Of a stretch of DNA of 64,000 bases, positions 61,227 to 64,000 are shown piece by piece; position 1 is the stretch's first letter, and every line of letters starts with the position of its first letter. Source of the DNA: Tetrahymena thermophila SB210. Its lineage: Eukaryota; Ciliophora; Oligohymenophorea; Hymenostomatida; Tetrahymenidae. Below the pieces are notes generated by a model. That model was not told the origin of the DNA. It was given only the letters and a program-made list of their open reading frames with translations, and did no database searches. Made by a program: the position numbers and the translations under genes. The stretch is taken from the NCBI RefSeq assembly GCF_000189635.1, contig NW_002476369.1:187407-251406 (forward strand). The letters are read 5' to 3'.

Positions 61227-63559
61227 TCAATTATATTTAAGAAATTAGAACGCATAATTATTAAGCTCTGCATTGAAAAAAAGCACTAACCTATTATCTT
61301 TAACACTTTTAATAGAGTAAATTTTATTTATTAGCTTTTGATTTATTTTTTATATTTACTTAATAAAATAATTAAAGTAAATTTAAAATAATAAATAATA
61401 AATTCTTTTTCTTTCTTTCTTTCTTGCTTAATTTTTTTCTTTTCATGTTTATATTTATTATTTGTTAATGATTATTAAATTTTAAATTAAATACAAGAAT
61501 AAGATGCATCAATTTTAAGTTCAGGTTTAGCTAGCTGTATTAAACTGACAAATTTGAAGCTTTACATTTCGTATAAAATATTTATTTGCTTTTATATTAA
61601 TTATTTCCTTTATCAATTATTTATTTATTATTATTTAATAAAAAAATATTAATTTAAATTTAATTTTTTTTATTTAACATTAAATTTACATAAAAATTAT
61701 TTTCATTGATATATTATTTATGACTCTTAATGTATATGACTAAAATAATTTTCTCATAAATTTAAAAGGAATAATTTAATTGGTTCAAATGGCATCTCAG
61801 ATTTAATTTCTGCTTTTACAAATTTTACTAATCTATATGTATTGTCACTTGGTTTAGGGTAAGTATCTTTTATAAGATATATTATAACTCGTTGATGTTG
61901 ATAAAGTTGAAAAAATTATTCTTTTGTTATTTTATATCAATTACTTTAAAATTTTAAACTCATAATTAAAGAGGGTAGATGTGAAAAATAACATAATTTT
62001 AGAAATTAAAAGCTATGAACCCAAACACTAAATATAGTTAATTTAAAAGTTATTAAATTTTCTTTTCCTCCCCTAATCTAAGTGAGAATTATAACAAGCN
62101 NNNNNNNNNNNNNNNNNNNNNNNNNNNNNNNNNNNNNNNNNNNNNNNNNNNNNNNNNNNNNNNNNNNNNNNNNNNNNNNNNNNNNNNNNNNNNNNNNNNC
62201 GTATGAATGCCAAACATATTAAAAAATAATTTTAAGTACTTCTTTTTGCAAAAAAAATATCATATCTATAAATAGGAAAAAATTATGACTTGGATATACT
62301 TGTATGAGATTAAAATTCAAGGTAATGATAATCTTGAATAAAATTTTGATGTAGCCCATAGTTATTTAAGTAGTTTTTCCTTGTAATATTATCTTTAAAA
62401 TATCTCAAAGATAAATACTTTTCATTCCACCCCAAACACTAAATATAGTTAATTTAAAAGTTATTAAATTTTCTTTTCCTCCCCTAATCTAAGTGAGAAT
62501 TATAACAAGCCACAATATTTTTTACAAAATTTTCTTTTCTTTTTCCTCATCTTAAATAAATTAATAAATAATAAATATTTTTGGTTTCTGTTAAAATATT
62601 TTCAGAATGAATTAAATTGATGTTAATGGCTGTAAGGTTATAGCTGATGCATTAAAAAGTTGGCCTAATCTCACAGATTTTACACTAGATATTAAGTAAA
62701 ATAATTCATTTTTTTTATTTTTTGAAAATCTCTGAAAAATGTAAGACTAATTTATTTCTTTGTCTTAAATTTATTATATTTTTTTGTATTGTTCAATTAT
62801 TCAAAATATTTCAATTTTAATTTAATTCTCAAATGAGTTCTTTATCTTAATTTGCTTGTTTATTAATATAAGCTAACATATTTTTTTAAAAAATAAAGGT
62901 AAAATTAATTAAAAGACGAGGGCATATTAGCTATTAGTTCTGCTTTAGTAAAATGCCCCAATCTCTCAACTTTAACACTTCGTCTTTAGTAAAATATTTT
63001 TCTTTATTTTATGAAATATTTCTTTAAAAAAAGTGTAAAAAAAGAATAAACATTTCTTATCAGTAACACAACTAACTACTTTTCAATTTGAGTTATTTAT
63101 TTTCTATTTAAAATTGATAACTTCTTTATTATTTATTAAAAATATAAATTCCTTTTCAATTTCTAAAGATTTAATTAAATCACTCCTATGGGTAAATTGA
63201 CTTTAGTTTCTTTGATCTAAAAGTGCAACAAGCTTTCAATTATGAAATTAAACTTTTAGTAAAAAAAATTGATTTGATTTTTTAATTTTATTTAGTATCT
63301 TTTATTTTCTTTGAATTAACATATAAATAATTTACTATAATTGAATATGTGGTTTCTTATTTTAACAAATTTTATATTTAAATTTTGTTTTTGGTTTTTA
63401 AATTTTAATTATCATTTTATTTTTAAATTAATTTATTCTTTTTTCAAATTTTTTATTTAATATTAAAGTTAGAATTAATTCAATAAAGAAGTTGATTCCT
63501 AGATTATCAAAATAACTCTAAAATTTAAGAGATTGGTTATGAAATATCTATATTTATGA
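61227..63559 (+). CDS. Diverged LRR gene, 3' part, interrupted by an assembly gap
   Basis: Exons 61227-61316, 61481-61570, 61769-61858, 62606-62695, 62899-62988, 63169-63258 (each 90 bp, phase 2) and terminal exon 63469-63559 ending in TGA. Repeats are recognisable but diverged (VNGCKVIADALKSWPNLTDF; KDEGILAISSALVKCPNLST). The terminal exon keeps KRLVMKYLYL before the stop, like KRLVVYRVYLY in array 2. The exon at 61481 lacks an AG acceptor and may be skipped or dead; the frame stays open either way. A 100-N gap and an 80-bp duplication lie between exons 3 and 4, so an exon could be missing. No start exon is seen. Confidence 0.75.
62020..62510. repeat. 80-bp direct repeat flanking the gap
   Basis: 62020-62099 and 62431-62510 are identical over 80 bp (beginning CCCAAACACTAAATATAG and ending ATTATAACAAGC). 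The left copy ends exactly at the first N. This is either an unresolved tandem repeat or the same locus represented twice. Confidence 0.93.
62100..62199. other. Assembly gap (100 N)
   Basis: Exactly 100 N bases, a conventional placeholder for a gap of unknown length. Confidence 0.99.
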
Positions 63560-64000
63560 TAAATTTAAGCCTGATTATCTTTATTAAAATAATGATAAAA
63601 TGTGTTTTGTAATATGGAATTCTAATAGAATTTAATTTCTAAATTAAATTATTAAATTTGATTTTTTAATTTTTAGTATTTTCAGTTCTAAATAATCTTC
63701 GTGAAACACTTAAATTTATATTTTAAGTTTTTTACAAAAATTAATTATTCAACATCACTAAGAAATGGAATATAAAAATACTTTACAAAAAACATAGAAA
63801 GTGGAATTTATTATTTCTTTAAAATATTGATTAAATTTTTTTTAACATAAAAAAGTCTTTAATGAATTTGTAAATAAATCTAATATTTAAAAATAAAAAA
63901 TTAAACTTTGGATAAGTAATTAATTATAAAATCTATTTTTAAAAAAATATTTGTAAACTGAAGCATAAGTAATTTTTATTTTATTTTAATTTTTAACAAA
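63560..64000. other. 3' flank of the LRR gene
   Basis: AT-rich, presumably 3' UTR and spacer; nothing else recognised before the window edge. Confidence 0.45.

Noticed and set aside
62428..62440. CCCCAAAC considered as a telomere-repeat seed
   Set aside because: A single unit only; no tandem CCCCAA/TTGGGG anywhere in the window.

Overview
The window reads as ciliate nuclear DNA, most likely Tetrahymena or a close relative. It is roughly four-fifths A+T, every convincing reading frame uses TAA and TAG as glutamine and TGA as the only stop, and introns are very AT-rich with GTAA...TAG ends. I see no telomere repeats and no chromosome-breakage motif, so I cannot say whether this is macronuclear or micronuclear sequence. 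There is one 100-N assembly gap (62100-62199). Because only TGA stops translation, chance open frames are long here; I relied on protein motifs, phase-consistent introns and paralogy rather than ORF length.

Layout. 1-3.7 kb (minus): a B-box-like/coiled-coil protein followed by leucine-rich repeats (LRRs), nearly every repeat on its own 90-bp exon, running off the left edge. 4.2-6.2 kb (minus): an intronless B-box-like/coiled-coil/SPRY-like protein whose N-terminus resembles the previous gene. 7.1-14.4 kb (plus): a complete 4-exon UBR1-type N-recognin E3 ligase (UBR box, RING-H2, C-terminal Cys/His cap) with an unusual N-terminal membrane segment; its second intron holds a satellite. 14.6-16.8 kb (minus): a small coiled-coil ORF and what looks like a decayed gene. 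17.2-25.1 kb: four tRNA-Leu(UAA) genes, two nearly identical 75-aa secreted 8-cysteine proteins, and a ~390-bp satellite between them.

25.6-59.7 kb is gene-poor and repeat-rich. It carries nine members of a second small secreted protein family with eight spaced cysteines and a GPI-like hydrophobic tail (25.6, 29.4, 32.6, 44.8, 48.4, 55.8, 56.9, 58.0 and 59.3 kb). Two of them lie in a ~3.1-kb tandem duplication (29.2-35.2 kb). Between them are a pseudogene fragment (35.8-36.25 kb), families of noncoding repeats, and two plus-strand LRR-exon arrays (45.8-47.2 kb, damaged; 52.7-55.2 kb, open but missing its 5' end). A third, more diverged LRR gene 3' end occupies 61.2-63.6 kb.

Working picture: a conserved housekeeping ligase sits beside a fast-evolving region that expands two gene types by tandem duplication, namely LRR proteins built from interchangeable 90-bp exons and small cysteine-rich surface or secreted proteins. 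Both look like recognition or surface-variation repertoires. That functional reading is inference; the repeat structure, exon phases and cysteine spacing are visible directly.
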